Assembly (NCBI RefSeq): GCF_000499845.2
Contig: NC_023759.2
Span: forward strand, 22,191,069-22,255,068
Length of the DNA: 64,000 bases
From: Phaseolus vulgaris
Taxonomy: Eukaryota; Streptophyta; Magnoliopsida; Fabales; Fabaceae
Direction: 5' to 3'
The stretch's first letter is position 1, and each line of letters opens with the position of its first letter. Both the position numbers and the translations under genes were made by a program. Shown here one piece after another: positions 54,090-64,000 of this stretch. The notes beneath the pieces are model-generated. The model was given only the letters and a program-made list of their open reading frames with translations. It did not search any database and was not told the DNA's origin.

Positions 54090-57000
54090 GTAGAACTTGA
54101 GGTGCGTGGCATTCCACGTCCTCGGTACAATTTTGCCCGAAAGCCATTCTAAGTGATAAGCTCCCCCTTGTGCGACCTCCCAGACTCGGAAAGGCCCCTC
54201 CCAGTTGGATGGGAATTTCTCTTAATTTTTTCTCGCATCGCTACGCATTCTCCAGACGAGATCGCCCTTCTGGAAACTCCTCGGCCGGACCTTTGTGTTA
54301 TACCGTCTGGAAGCCCGGATTTTGCAGGCGGCCTCCCGAATCCTGCTTTTGTCACGAAACTCACTAGGTCGAGGTTGACCGCTAGGCTTTCCTCGTTTAG
54401 GGTGAGGTCGAACATCTATCGTCGTATGGTGGGCTCGGCCACCTCAACCAGGATCATGGCCTCGGCCCCGTATGTCAGGCTGTAAGGTGTCTCCTGCGTG
54501 GTAGTCTGGGGGGTGCACCTGTACGCCCAGAGTACCTCGATCAGCTCCTCGGTCCATCGGCCTTTTGCCTTGCCCAACCGCTTTTTCAGCTCGTTGAGTA
54601 TGACTTTGTTAGCGGTCTCGGCCTGCCCATTGGTTTGTGGGTGTTCTACCGAGGTCGTGATGGACTAGATGCCCAGGTCGTCATAAAAGGACTGTAGGCC
54701 TCGATCTATGAACTGTCGGCCATTATCAGTTATTATTGTGTGCAGGACGCCGAACCAGCAGACAATGCTCCTCCATACGAAGTTTTGTACATTTTTCGCC
54801 GAGATGGAGGCAAGGGGTTCGGCCTCGATCCATTTGGTGAAGTAGTCGACTCCCACTAAAAAGAACTTGGTCTGCCCCTTTTCCGGGGAGAAGGGACTGA
54901 TAATGTCCATTCCCCAAATGGCGAACGGCCATGGGGAGATGATACTGTGCAGTTCTTCCGGTCATGTGTGGTGGAGAGGGTCGAACTCCTGACACTTGGC
55001 GCATTTTTTCACGTATTCGGCATAGTCGCCCTGTATGGTCGACCAATAGTAGCCGGCCCTCAGCACCTTGGCGGCCTTCGACCTCGCCCTAGTGTGATTT
55101 CCGCAGATCCCCTCGTGGATCTCGGTCAGAATGTACTCGGCCCGTTTGTTGGTGATGCATTTTAGCAGGGGGGTCGAGTAACCTCTCTGGTACAAATCTT
55201 CGTTGATCATGGTGTACCGGGCGCACTGTTGCTTCATCGCCTTTTCTTGGTCGGCCTTGCATGTACCGTCCGTTAGGTACTGGATGACGGGTGTCATCCA
55301 GGTGTCGGCCTCGGCCTCTTCTATAGCTAGGCATTCGGCCTCGGCCTCCGTCACACTAGGGTGTCTCAACCATATTTGTATGACTGATCTTTGGTGGCTC
55401 TTCTTCTTGGTGACCGACAGCTTGGGCAGGATGTTGATACTTTTATTGTCCTCCCTCGATATATGTTCCAAGGGTGCTTTGCTAAAGCGGGTGATGTTGT
55501 TTTTGGCCGCGTGGTAGTACCGCTGCAGCAAAGGCTCTTTAACTTCAAACTCTCCATTGACCTGTCCGACCATTACCCGGGAGTCGCTTCTGCATGTAAC
55601 TTCGCGTGCTCCCATGTCGTAGGCTAGGTTCAGCCCAGCGAGCAGGGCCTCGTATTCGGCCTGGTTGTTGGTCGCCCAGAATCCGAATTGGAGAGCTTGC
55701 TCCGGGAAGAGGTCGCCCGGCCCCTCTAGGACGACTCCCGCTCCACAGGCTGTTTTATTTGAGGAGCCGTCCACATAGAGCGTCCACCCGCCCGAGAGGG
55801 TGGGCAGTGGTGTCAGTTCGACCGAGAAGTTGGTCAGGCACTGAGACTTGATGGCGCCCCTCGGTTCGTAACGTATGTCGAACTCGGAGAGTTCGACTGA
55901 CCAACCTATCATCCTCCCTGCAAGGTCTGGTTTAGACAGAATTTTAAAAATAGGGTAGTCGGTTCTTACAATTATGGAGTGATTTTGGAAGTAGGGGCAC
56001 ATCCGTCTTGTTGTGAGGACTAGTGTGAGGGCCACCTTCTCTATCATTTGGTACCTGGTCTCGGCCGAGTGGAGGGTTCTGCTGACGAAGTACACCGGTC
56101 GCTCTTCGCCCTCGGTCTCCTGTACCAGGGCGGCGCTGACTGCTTCCTCCGAGACTGCCAAGTATACCAGGATCGGGTGGTCGGGTCTCGGCTTCTGGAT
56201 GACGGTCGGGGATGTCAGGAATTCCTTGAATTGTTTAAAGATTTCCTCACATCGATCGTCCCAGGCGAATCTTTTGCCCTTTAAGAAGCAGCTGGACCAT
56301 CGGCCTCGTCCTCTCGGCCAGGCGGGGGACGAACCGGGAGAGGGCGGTCAGCTGCCCTAGGAGCTGTTGTACTTCCTTCACGCTGTTCATAATTCTCATG
56401 TTGAGTATGACTTGGCATTTGTCGGGGTTGGCCTCTATCCCCCGGTGGGTGAGCATGAAGCCTAGGAACTTTCCTCCCTCAACCCCGAAAGTACATTTTT
56501 CGGGGTTGAGCTTCATGTTGACTCCCCTTAGGGCCCTGAAGACCTCGTCCAGGTCCTTCAAGTGTTGCTCGAATGAGTCGGACTTCACGATTATGTCGTC
56601 CACGTACAATTCTACTGCCCGGCCGATTAGGCCTTTGAAGATTTTGTCTATGAGACGCGGGTATGTCGCCCCTGCGTTCTTGAGGCCGAACGGCATGACC
56701 TCGTAATAGTAGTTGGCGTCGGCCGTCATGAAGACCGTGAGAATGTCCCTTCTCCTTGAAGGGAATTTCATTGCGAGGTGAGGGGTTGATATTATAGCCA
56801 TCAGCCGGTTGATGGATGGTCGGCCAAGGAGGATGTTGTAGGAGGTGTTGGCGTCGATGACCAGGTATCGGATTTTGATGGTCCTGGTGTTTTTTCCCTC
56901 TCCGAAGGTGGTGTACAACTCGATGTAACCCTTGGTACCCACCCTCTCGCCCGAGAATCCTACCACGTGGTCGTCGTATGGCATCATCTAGGCCTCAGCT

Positions 57001-57260
57001 ATCCTCGTGGCCTTGAATGTTTTCCAGTAGAGGATATCTACCGAGCTTCCATGGTTCACAAGGGTCTTCCGTATGGTGAATCGGTATATATCGACCGTTA
57101 TCACCATCGGGTCGTCCTGCTAGTGGTAGTCTACGCCCTTAAAGTCCTCGTCCGTGAACGTGATGGGTGGCATCCTCGGTCGAAATGCCACCGCGTTTAC
57201 CTGATGTACCGCCCGAAGATGCTTCTTCCGGGCGTTGTTTGTGCTTCCTCCCCTAGCGAA
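54090..57260 (-). pseudogene. Tat pol: protease, RT, RNase H, second RNase H, integrase
   Basis: Minus-strand domains in order. Protease: LVNHGSSVDILYWKTF, with Asn (codon at 57056-57054) where the catalytic Asp of a D-x-G-S-S site is expected; a TAG at 56990-56988; then YLVIDANTSYNILLGRPS. RT (56987-56247): TADANYYYEVMPFGLKNAGA and VELYVDDIIVKS; the N-terminal third of RT is missing without loss of frame. RNase H: AVSEEAVSAALVQETEGEER. Second RNase H: WTLYVDGSSNKTACGAG, NNQAEYEALLAGL and CRSDSRVMVGQ, with its acidic residues intact. Integrase: HEGICGNHTRARSKA and CAKCQEF zinc site, VGVDYFTKWIEAE, IITDNGRQF, a stop near 54667, then NGQAETANKVI and a C-terminal FPSNWEGPFRV block. Several stops and frameshifts make it inactive. 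Confidence 0.93.
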
Positions 57261-57268
57261 GCCGCTAG

Positions 57269-58620
57269 CTATAGTGTTGATAAACTCTCGGTTACCTCTC
57301 CTATCAGCCTCCCTTGGGGGTCGTCCCTCGCGGGTTGTCGATCGGCTCTGTTATCTTGGTCATTTCTGCCGCGTTGAGGTGACCTCGTCCGCCTGGGTGG
57401 ATCCGCCCGGCGGGGTGGGTCTTGGCCATTCCTGACGAATCGGCGGAGATGCCCAGCCTGGATAAGTTCCTCGATCTTATCCTTAAGGGCCTGACACTCC
57501 TCGGTCGAGTGTCCAGTGTTTTGGTGATACCGACACTGCTTTCTTCGGTCGGCATTATTCGAGCTAGCCACCTTCCTTGGAGGAGGGATCAACTCGGCGT
57601 TGAGGGCCTCGTCTAGAATCCTCCCCCTCTCGGTCGTCAGGTGTGTGTATCTTGAGAACCGGATTGGCCGGTCTCGGTTGTCCCGGCGTCGGTCATTTCT
57701 TTGACTCGACCGCCCCTGACGGTCCTTTTCTTCCTTGTTTTTCTCCCCGCCGGCCTCGGCATGGGCCTGGTTGTGGAACTCTCGGAGTTCTTCCAGCTGC
57801 ATGTATTTAGTAGCTCTCTTTCTCAGTTCGTCCAGGCTGTCGGTCGGCTGCATGCACAGGTTGTAGGCAAAGGGCCTCGGACGAAGGGTCGTCAGCATGT
57901 GGTGCATGGCAACGTCCGAGCTCAGATTCCGGATGTTCATCGCCACCTTACTGAACCTATCCACAAAGGTTCTCAATGATTCTCCCTTCTCCTAGCGGAT
58001 GCCTACCAGGGCGATGGAGGTTAGGTGGTGCGGCCGGCTGGTCGCAAACTGGGTTTCAAACTCTGCTACGAGTGTGGCAAAGCTATCGATGGAGTTGGGT
58101 GAGAGTTTGGTGAACCAACTAAGAGCTGCTCCCTTCAAGGATGTGGGAAACACTCGGCACAACACGATGTCGTCCGAGGTGTAGAGACTCATATGGGTGG
58201 TGTAGGCGTCCATATGCTCGTCCGGGTCGATCGACCCGTCATATTGGTCTCGATTGAAACCCTTCAACTTCTGAGGCAGTGGGACTTCGATGATGGTGTT
58301 GGTAAAGGGATGTCGGTGGTTCGGGTCGGCCGTCAGGGTCGTCCGGGTGGACCTGATTAGGCACGACTCGTCGCCCATTTTGGTCTCTCGGGGAAGGGGT
58401 CGGCCTCTCGTCCCCTCGGCCACATCTGGGTTGGGGGAGAGGTGTAGGACTTGCCGACTACATTCGTCGGTATGACAGAGGGTCCTCCCTCCTCCAGCTT
58501 CTTCTTCATCTCTTCGTTCTCCCTATGGAGAACTTGCAGCTCTTGTTCGTTTTTCTGAGCAACCTCCTCGACTTTCCTTCTCATCTCGGCCATCTCTCTT
58601 TGGAGAGACAACAGCAGCAT
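57269..58620 (-). pseudogene. Tat gag polyprotein
   Basis: The minus-strand N terminus (58620-58480) is a coiled coil: LQREMAEMRRKVEEVAQKNE. After a frameshift the capsid region (58423-57992) reads HPFTNTIIEVPLPQKLKGF, YDGSIDPDEHMDAYTTHM and FPTSLKGAALSWFTKL. One TAG near 57989 interrupts it; the same frame resumes with FVDRFSKVAMNIRNLSSDVA and ends with a knuckle-like CRYHQNTGHSTEEC followed by LKDKIEELIQAGHLRRF. This is the retrotransposon gag domain of Tat-type gypsy elements, which builds the particle and binds RNA. Confidence 0.92.
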
Positions 58621-58696
58621 CGTCTAGTCGGCTTCAGTCATTCTCTCCATGCTTCTGGTTGAGACCATCTACTTTTTTCCTTCAGCTAGTTTCCTT

Positions 58697-58718
58697 CGGC
58701 CCCACGGTGGGCGCTAAT
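58697..58718 (-). other. Primer-binding site of the Tat element
   Basis: On the minus strand, directly after the 5' LTR, the sequence is ATTAGCGCCCACCGTGGGG. A site beginning (T)GGCGCCCACCGTGGGGC is common in Tat elements; here the first bases are altered (TAGCGCC). Confidence 0.7.
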
Positions 58719-59340
58719 TGTTCCTGCTAGGGAGATGGGACCTAGAGAACTATTGAAGTCTTTTTCTCCTTCCTTCAGTCGGTCAGGTTACCAGGTAATA
58801 AGTTGGGATTCTTCTCGTCCTCCTGCTTCTCCTTCGACACTCGGTCTCGGGTGAACACCGGATGGTGGGGGTACCTACGAAGGCACTCCGACGCTCAAGT
58901 CAGTAAAGCAGGCGGTCAACTTTCAGGTAGGTGAAAAATAATAAATGACATACCTTACTCCTTGGGATGTGTGCTATTTATATTATTCTAATGGGCCTAC
59001 CTTGTTGGGCCCGTTTATCGAGGTGGATACCGCTTAGGGTTGCATTACCTAATTCCTAATGATGGATTAACTTCGCTGACCTTGGTTTAAGCGTTAACGG
59101 TGATAGGGGTCGGCCGTCGGCCAAGTTCCCCTGGTATGGGTCGTCCATCGGGCAGGTTCCCATGGTCTCGGTCGTCTCGGCCAGGTCTTTTGGGGTTTCG
59201 GCCGAGTCTTCTAAGGTCTCAGCCTAGTGGGTTGTCGGCCTCGTCGTTCGGCCAAGTTGACTAGGTCTCTCCTGGTCTCGGTCAGGTTGACCAGGCCTCG
59301 GTCGGGTTGACTAGGTCTCGGCCTCGCCCATATCGGTACA
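58719..59340 (-). repeat. 5' LTR of the Tat element
   Basis: 622 bp, TGTTCCTGCTAG to ATCGGTACA. It has scattered differences from the left LTR, for example ccgggtgataag versus ccaggtaataag, so it is older than the copia at 41817. Confidence 0.95.
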
Positions 59341-59345
59341 AATAA

Positions 59346-59781
59346 TATAAAATAATATAAATTAATTATTTTAAAAATTTGATTAAAGTAAATTTAATCC
59401 ACAATAACAAATTAAGTTGGTAAAATCCTAAATTCAAAAAGCTAAAAATTAATCAGAAACTTTAAACGAAAAGCTAGAATGGAGAATGTTAACCGAAAAC
59501 TTTAATTGTCATAGAAAACAAAAACATAGTACAAGAGTCTACATTCTACCATTGTCAATATCAACAATTTATTCCATTGTAGCCTTCATTCCTACCGTAA
59601 GAGCATTTATTTGGCTTTGTTTAGAAGTGGTTCATCCATTTCATTATGTATACGATTAGTTGTTGGTCTGCCTGATTCCTTACAGCGCATGAGGGGTTTA
59701 GGATGAAATTCAGTCTCATATAAACAGACAAATAATCTTGATTTTAAACTGAATGAAACTCAACTTAATAAACCTTAAGAA
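59346..59781 (-). other. Internal part of the fold-back element
   Basis: The non-inverted centre. On the minus strand it includes PLMRCKESGRPTTNRIHNEM, which resembles the basic GRP-K/T-x-RI-x-NEM tail of plant MULE or FAR1-type transposases. This hints at a Mutator-like origin. Stops surround it. Confidence 0.4.
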
Positions 59782-59979
59782 AATAATTTATGAAAACCTA
59801 TTTAGTTAAAAAAAATATTTAAAAAAACCTAATTTTTATTTAATTATATAAAAAAATTATAATAGTAAATTAAACTTATATAGTTTTCTATTTTTTTAAA
59901 TATTAATAAAACGTATATTAAAATTATTTTATATTAAAATATTATAAACATATCACATATACCAATTCAAGTTATTATA
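59782..59979 (-). repeat. Right arm of the fold-back element, inner part
   Basis: Reverse complement of the inner ~198 bp of the left arm (about 49865-50063). It is cut at 59979 by the Tork-type insertion. Confidence 0.75.
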
Positions 59980-60596
59980 TGTTTGAAATTCCTCCTTAAT
60001 TTAATTAAAACCATGACCAATGAATCTTGATAATTGATCAATTTATTATATTTAATGATGGTCATTTCAAAGTATTGGAATTATATCTCTCTTGAAGACT
60101 ATGAAATTCAACCTAGAAAGTGGAAGATAGTATGTTCAAGGTATCTTGAAAATGTGAGAACCATTAATTATCCATTATCAAGATTATCATGAAGAAGCCT
60201 TCCTCTCCTTCTTTATATAAAGAGAACTGGTGATGAAGAGAAAGACAAGTAAGAGAGAAGAGTAACATAAAGAGAAATGAGAGAATAAATATCCACCATA
60301 GTGAGTTTAGAAATCCTAGTGAGATGCTATAGAAACATTGTATTCCATTCTTGTTGGGTGAGATTGAGTGTTATCCTCATAAAGCGAGAGAAACAAATAT
60401 TGTAATCCTACTTTCATAGTGAAGACATTTTTCGCCGTGGGTTTTTATTTCTAAAGTTGAGAAGGTTTTCCCACATTAAAAATTCTCGGTTTCATTATTC
60501 TATTTTGCTCTATTTTCTATTATTTGCTTATTGCTTCTGCAAATGCCCAATTTGTATCTACACCAAAGAGGGAGAATTAGTTCTGGTTTTCCCACA
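59980..60596 (+). repeat. 5' LTR of the Tork-type element
   Basis: 617 bp, TGTTTGAAATTCC to TTTTCCCACA, with a TATA box (CTTTATATAAAGAG) near 60210-60223. Confidence 0.87.
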
Positions 60597-60597
60597 A

Positions 60598-60608
60598 TGG
60601 TATCAGAG
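60598..60608 (+). other. Primer-binding site, initiator tRNA-Met type
   Basis: TGGTATCAGAG one base after the 5' LTR. Confidence 0.9.
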
Positions 60609-60625
60609 TTTGGTTCTGATACAAG

Positions 60626-62112
60626 ATGGAAGGAGCCATTTATGATGGAGACATGTTCAAGTTGATAGCAGACAACTATTCCTATTGGAAGCCCATGATG
60701 GAGGATCATTTATACTATAAGGATATGCATGAGCCCATTTCTTGCAGAGACAAGCCAGAAGGTAAGAGTGATAAAGATTGGGAACTTCAATATTGAAAAT
60801 TTGTTGCAATGATTTGAAAGTATATTGATAGAAGTTTGTTTGAGTATGTGTCCACATACACAAATGCTTATGAGTTGTGGTCAAAGCTTGAATCTATGAT
60901 TCAAAATAAAACTCCAAAAAATAAAGCATCTCTTGTTAGAAGACTAGTGAAACTTGACTACACGGATGGTCAAAGCATGATAGAGAGCACTTGAATTCAT
61001 TAAAGGGTCTTGTCAATCAATTGACAAAGATAGATATGAAGATTGATGATGAGTTGCAGACACTTTTACTACTCAGTTCGTTGCCTAAAAGTTGGGATAC
61101 ATTAGTAGTCACGCTCAAGAACTCAATTCGAGATGGGAAGATCTCAATGGACATTGTTTCAGACAGTCTGTTGAATGAAGAATCCATAACAAAAGAAAGA
61201 GGTACAAATTTCAATATGAAGCAAATATTATTGAGAAGCGAGGAAAAGGTGAAATCCATGGGACTAATGAATCTTGTGGAAGAAACAAAAGCAAAGCCAA
61301 AGGCCATTCTCAATCTCGCACAAGAACAACAATATGTTATTATTGTAGCAAAGAAGGTCATAAGAGATTTGAATGCAGAGTTTTGAAGAGAGACCAAAAA
61401 GTCGGAATTGTCCATCCAGACTTAGTTGATCCAAAGAAGAAGGATTGTACTCCAACCACAGTCGTCGTTGTAGACGATGATATTTTTCTCATTGGAGAAG
61501 ACAATTACCTAAATGTTGCATATGGTGTTTGCTCTTGGATAGTTGACTCTGGTGCCTCTTTCCATGTAAGTCCACATGAAGATTTATTTTCAAATTATAA
61601 GAAAGGTGACTATGGTACTGTGAAAATGAGAAACCATGTTACAAGCAAGATTGTAGGTATAGGTGATATTGTGTTACTAACAAACACAAGAAATAAGCTT
61701 GTACTGAAGGAAGTGAGGCATGTTCCAGAAATGCATCTCAACGAGTAAGTTGGATGATGCTGGTTTTCTAAGCCACTTTGTTAATGGAAAGTGGAAACTA
61801 GCAAAAGGGAACCTAGTCATTGCTAGAGGTTCAAAGGTAGGATCCTTGTACATTCTGTAAGGAAGAACTTGTTTTGGTGAAGCAAATGTTGCTACATACT
61901 CCAAAGATCCTTGACACAGATGATTGGGGCATATGAGTGAGAAAACACTCCAGATGCTCGCCAAAAGCCACTTGCCAGGTATAAAGGGTCAAATATTGGA
62001 ATCTTGTACTTATTGCATTTGTGATAAACAATGCAGAGTTAGTTTTCAGAGATCGGACAATCCCTCAAGGAGACAGGAGGCACTTGAACTTGAAGGGGAG
62101 CTAGATTATTGA
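60626..62112 (+). pseudogene. copia gag, protease and pre-integrase fragment
   Basis: ATG at 60626 begins MEGAIYDGDMFKLIADNYSY, the usual start of a Tork-type gag. Stops and small shifts follow. DELQTLLLLSSLPKSWDTLV (near 61045-61100) belongs to the UBN2 gag domain. The zinc knuckle region near 61335-61385 is decayed. Protease has WIVDSGASFHVSPHEDLF near 61536, with the catalytic DSGA intact. The pre-integrase motif appears as GHMSEKTLQMLAKSHLPG and LESCTYC near 61925-62020, then the sequence runs into the polypurine tract region and 3' LTR. The missing segment corresponds to integrase through RNase H. Confidence 0.85.
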
Positions 62113-62125
62113 TACCCCTTAATTA

Positions 62126-62742
62126 AGTTGGGAATCCTTCATTAATTTAATGGAAACCATGACCAATGAATCTTGATAATTGATCCATTGATTATATTCA
62201 ATGATGGTCATTCCAAAGTATTGGAATTATATCTCTCTTGAAGACTATGAAGTTCAACCTAGAAAGTTGAAGATAGTATTTTCAAGGTATCTTGAAAATG
62301 TGAGAAGCATTAATTATCCATTATCTTTTTATGAAGAAGCTTTCCTCTCCTTCTCCATATAAAGGAAACTTGTGAGGAAGAGAAAGGTAAAGCAAGGGAG
62401 AAGGGAAACATAGAGAGAAATGAGAGAATAGATATCCACCATAGTGTGAGATTAGAAATCCTACTGAGATGCTAGAGAGACATTGTATTTCATTCTTGTT
62501 TGGTGAGATTGAGTGTTATCCTCATAAATAGAGAGAAACAATATTGTAATCGTACTTTCATAGTGAAGATATTTTTCGAACTAGGTTCGATGAGTTTTTA
62601 TTTCTCAAGTTGAGAAGGTTTCCCACCTTAAAAATTCTCAGTGTCATCATTCTATTTTACTCTATTTTTTATTATTTTCTTATTGTTTCCACAAGTGCCC
62701 ATTTTGTATCTATAAAAAAAATTAATTCTAATTTTTCCAACA
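62126..62742 (+). repeat. 3' LTR of the Tork-type element
   Basis: About 617 bp ending TTTTTCCAACA. It aligns with the 5' LTR with noticeably more differences than the LTR pairs of the other elements, suggesting an older insertion. A purine run GAAGGGGAG lies ~30 bp upstream, at 62091-62099. Confidence 0.85.
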
Positions 62743-63070
62743 TATTATATATATATATATATATATTTAATTTTATATATTATAATATTACAAAACATAT
62801 AAAAATAGTATTTTATATATACGATTTTTAAAAAATTTATACATTAAAATATATTAAAATATTAAAAATGTATATGCGAAATACGATTTCTAATGATTTC
62901 TAATTGAAATGGTATTTCGCATATACAATTTTTTTATTTTTTTTTAAAAATGTACTTACGGTTGACGAGTTTTCTTTATTAAATGTGTATACCGTGTTGA
63001 CAATTTATCATTTTGAATTTTTTTTTTTGACAATTTTGAAAAAATTGAAAATAATTCCATCACTTTAAAG
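62743..63070 (-). repeat. Right arm of the fold-back element, outer part
   Basis: Reverse complement of the outer ~328 bp of the left arm (about 49540-49865). Anchors are GTTGACGAGTTTTCTTTATT at about 62962-62981 and 'tcattttgaattttttttt' near 63010-63030. Together with 59782-59979 the right arm totals ~526 bp, equal to the left arm. Confidence 0.75.
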
Positions 63071-64000
63071 AAAACACGAAAAAGTAAGATGTGTGCAAGG
63101 TGATGATTTTACCGATTTGCCTTTAGCTAACCAATACTATTGGAGAGAGGAAAGAGATTGAATAAAAAAGAATGAGAGATTTTTTATTTAATAATTTTCT
63201 TAAACTATTTATTTTATTTTTAAATACTTTATATTTTTTTAAACAAGACTTTTAAACATATTAAAAAAAAGAAACAATAATATTTTAGTTTTTGGTCATA
63301 TTAAATAGTGAAAATATTTTTTTATTATAGAAATATTTTTTTCTAAAACTTTGTTTGCTCCTTTCTTTCATTTATATGTTAGTACTTTAAGATTTTTTTT
63401 CAAATTATTTCTACCTTTTTATCAATATTTTTTTAAAAACTATCCACACGAAGTTGGATATTGAGAATAAGTATACACATTAACAAATAGAAGTACTAGT
63501 AATTCTATTCTTTATTTAGGAATTCAACGATAAATAATTATTTTAATTTAATGGTAGAGTAACATTGATTAAATTCGATCTCTTTCAATGCCAAAAAAGA
63601 GAGGTTATATCAAAAACATAAAAAAAGAGTGTGGTTAAAAAAACGAAGAGAATGAAGTGTAATGAAGTATAATTTTATCTATTTCTTTTAATTTTTAAAG
63701 AAAATATATAAATTATTACTTAAAATTGTGGATAACTTATGATGATCATATTGGAAGGTGTTACTACGAAGAGCTAATACTCACGAGGACATTACGTTCT
63801 ACACATGATTTCAAGTTGTACTCACGAGGTTGGTTAAATGTCAAAAATATTTCGGTTCAACTTTATAAATTAACTTTACTTTTTTCTCTCTCACTTCATT
63901 TCACTCATTCATTTTACCTCTACTTTGAACATTATGCACTTCCATTTCCTACGTCGTTTGATTATGAAGGACCTAGTGGAAAATGTTGTTCTTAGAAGAA
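63071..64000. other. AT-rich stretch to window end
   Basis: No gene or repeat boundary was recognised. The last 280 bp are less AT-rich and contain an open plus-strand frame that resembles no family known to me. Confidence 0.35.

Larger units (their letters stand above)
50124..59340 (-). mobile_element. Tat-lineage Ty3-gypsy element with antisense gene, TSD AATAA
   Basis: 9.2 kb; LTRs 50124-50744 and 58719-59340; perfect duplication AATAA at 50119-50123 and 59341-59345. On the minus strand the order is 5' LTR, primer-binding site, gag, protease, RT, RNase H, a second RNase H, integrase, two tandem-repeat blocks, an opposite-strand gene, polypurine tract, 3' LTR. The second RNase H between RT and integrase and the antisense gene are hallmarks of the Tat lineage. 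GC content is much higher than the surroundings. Several stops and a deletion make it non-autonomous. Confidence 0.95.
59980..62742 (+). mobile_element. Tork-type copia remnant with gag and protease only
   Basis: LTRs 59980-60596 and about 62126-62742 flank 1.5 kb of internal sequence with gag, protease and the start of the pre-integrase domain. Integrase, RT and RNase H are absent. The right LTR starts AGTTGGGAATCC where TG is expected. The flanks are AT-rich (TTATA and TATTA), so the TSD is not certain. It interrupts the right arm of the fold-back. Confidence 0.85.

Noticed and set aside
54726..58475. Many plus-strand frames over the Tat gag-pol region.
   Set aside because: They are antisense shadows; the minus strand carries a consistent gag, protease, RT, RNase H and integrase order.
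63726..63995. An 89-codon plus-strand frame at the window end.
   Set aside because: No motif, signal or family resemblance was visible; its continuation lies outside the window.

Overview
This window looks like plant nuclear intergenic DNA from a legume, most likely a Phaseoleae genome such as Vigna or Phaseolus. The genus is an inference from the retrotransposon families, not a measured match. The DNA is AT-rich and gene-poor. Almost all recognisable coding sequence belongs to transposable elements, many nested and with target-site duplications (TSDs) still readable. I recognise one ordinary host gene: a three-exon gene on the minus strand (6852-7524) for a secreted PSY-type sulfated-peptide precursor, with a TATA box upstream.

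Layout, left part. 1-5.5 kb holds LTR remnants: a Tat-like LTR end, a Ty3-gypsy polyprotein tail with its LTR, a compound microsatellite, a SIRE-like solo LTR with TSD CATTC, and a truncated Tat-like LTR between two copies of a ~140-bp sequence. 5.5-9.5 kb is AT-rich DNA with the PSY gene and a CACTA-like fold-back. 9.5-19 kb is the 3' end of an L1-type LINE split by two LTR elements: a deleted copia (10152-13931, TSD ACTTG) and a deleted gypsy (14227-18447, TSD GATGG). 19.3-20.2 kb is another gypsy tail with LTR.

Middle part. 21007-26261 is a SIRE-like copia (TSD GGTTT) that keeps gag but has a transposon-type ORF in place of pol. 27127-31002 is a Mutator-like element with ~104-bp terminal inverted repeats (TIRs), a transposase remnant, and an opposite-strand two-exon gene for a GRF zinc-finger/membrane protein. 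31-41.8 kb holds old LTR pieces, a solo LTR whose U3 encodes a polyprotein C terminus, an array of TTAGACGGTCTAA-like palindromes, ~160-bp tandem repeats ahead of an LTR TATA box, and a GC-rich hAT element (38663-39317, TSD CATTAAAA). 41817-46256 is a young, nearly intact copia (TSD ATTCA).

Right part. 49540-63070 is an old fold-back element with ~525-bp inverted arms. A 9.2-kb Tat-lineage gypsy (50124-59340, TSD AATAA) landed near its centre and a Tork-type copia remnant (59980-62742) in its right arm. The Tat element carries an opposite-strand gene (51185-53083) with its own TATA box and two short predicted introns, plus two families of tandem repeats.

No rRNA, tRNA or CRISPR features were seen. 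Element lineages and domain names were judged by eye from motifs and need database searches to confirm.
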